A stretch of 57,371 nucleotides of DNA from Burkholderiales bacterium (GTDB lineage: Bacteria > Pseudomonadota > Gammaproteobacteria > Burkholderiales > Casimicrobiaceae). Every line of letters begins with the position of its first letter. Positions within the stretch are counted from its first letter, which is position 1. Below the pieces are notes generated by a model, which saw only the letters and a list, made by a program, of their open reading frames with translations, was not told the origin of the DNA and did not search any database. Below, in pieces: positions 57,113-57,371 of the stretch. The position numbers and the translations under genes are program-made. Location of the stretch: NCBI GenBank assembly GCA_031260355.1, contig JAIRJZ010000047.1, forward strand, positions 1-57,371, read 5' to 3'.

Positions 57113-57371
57113 GGTTGACGACGTTTCAGGATATAACGGGCCACCGCCCGATTGTGGCGGTCGAGGGTTTCCGAGAATTCGCTGCTGCCGCTGCCGTCGT
57201 TACGCGAGACGAAATACAGGTATTTCGTTTCCGGCGGGTGCAACACCGCATCGAGCGACGCTTGCGACACCAGCGCAATCGGCGTCGGCGGCAAACCGGC
57301 GCGGGTGTAAGTGTTGTGCGGCGTATCTTCCGCCAAATCGCGGCGCCGCAAATTGCCGTCGAAACGCGCGC
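57109..57371 (-). CDS. mltG: endolytic peptidoglycan transglycosylase MltG, C-terminal part (cut by window edge)
   Basis: Only about 86 codons are inside the window; the gene enters from the right edge. The translation [20 protein letters not shown], then [20 protein letters not shown] and [20 protein letters not shown], is the C-terminal signature of MltG/YceG. The protein cuts nascent glycan strands at the membrane. It overlaps tmk by 4 bases. The N-terminus and signal anchor are outside the window. Confidence 0.92.
   Translation of the reverse strand, partial: ARFDGNLRRRDLAEDTPHNTYTRAGLPPTPIALVSQASLDAVLHPPETKYLYFVSRNDGSGSSEFSETLDRHNRAVARYILKRRQP

Noticed and set aside
1-57371. CRISPR arrays, rRNA genes, integrases or transposases
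   Set aside because: No regularly spaced repeats, no rRNA-like stretches and no recombinase motifs were seen on either strand.

Overview
The window is a stretch of chromosome from a betaproteobacterium of moderate G+C content. Three gene orders support this. A nuoABCDEFGHIJKLMN complex I operon lies beside ruvC/yebC. A gltA-sucA-sucB-lpd operon is divergent from mdh-acnB. Two further blocks, serC-gyrA / ompA-gph and mltG-tmk-holB-pilZ-tatD-ankyrin, are typical of the class. The sequence alone does not place the organism below class level.

Layout. At 1-4.6 kb are the start of a type VI secretion Hcp-like gene cut by the window edge, a YgfX-like membrane protein, PEP synthase (ppsA) and an XRE-type regulator. 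At 4.6-8.7 kb, on the plus strand, are a PHP phosphoesterase (rnm), the PEP synthase regulator ppsR, a secreted protein of unknown role, yebC and ruvC. At 8.8-23.4 kb is the complete 14-subunit nuo operon on the minus strand, with an extra 56-codon membrane ORF wedged between nuoL and nuoM that looks like a copy of the NuoM N-terminus. At 23.7-26.7 kb is an accessory patch: a membrane metallophosphoesterase, a GST-like protein, an AT-rich membrane protein and a truncated MFS transporter. At 26.8-37.7 kb are the TCA-cycle genes. The usual sdhCDAB genes are not between mdh and gltA. At 37.7-39.6 kb is an AT-rich islet with an FRG-domain gene and a TrfB/KorA-like regulator, next to a second, partial copy of the 3' end of the neighbouring deaminase gene. 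At 39.6-47.2 kb are that deaminase (mtaD), a yjiX-yjiA pair and a four-gene ABC efflux operon preceded by a PmrA-like box. At 47.5-57.4 kb are serC, gyrA, ompA, gph, a Correia-like miniature element, an ankyrin protein, tatD, pilZ, holB, tmk and the 3' end of mltG.

How the genes work together. The core is central energy metabolism: citrate synthase, aconitase, 2-oxoglutarate dehydrogenase and malate dehydrogenase make NADH, which complex I oxidises. PpsA and its regulator PpsR control the return from pyruvate to PEP. The rest is housekeeping (DNA topology, replication, repair, serine synthesis, cell wall) interrupted by small accessory islets. The most unusual items are the NuoM-like mini-ORF, the Correia-like element, the FRG/TrfB islet with the duplicated mtaD end, and the regulatory box before the efflux operon.
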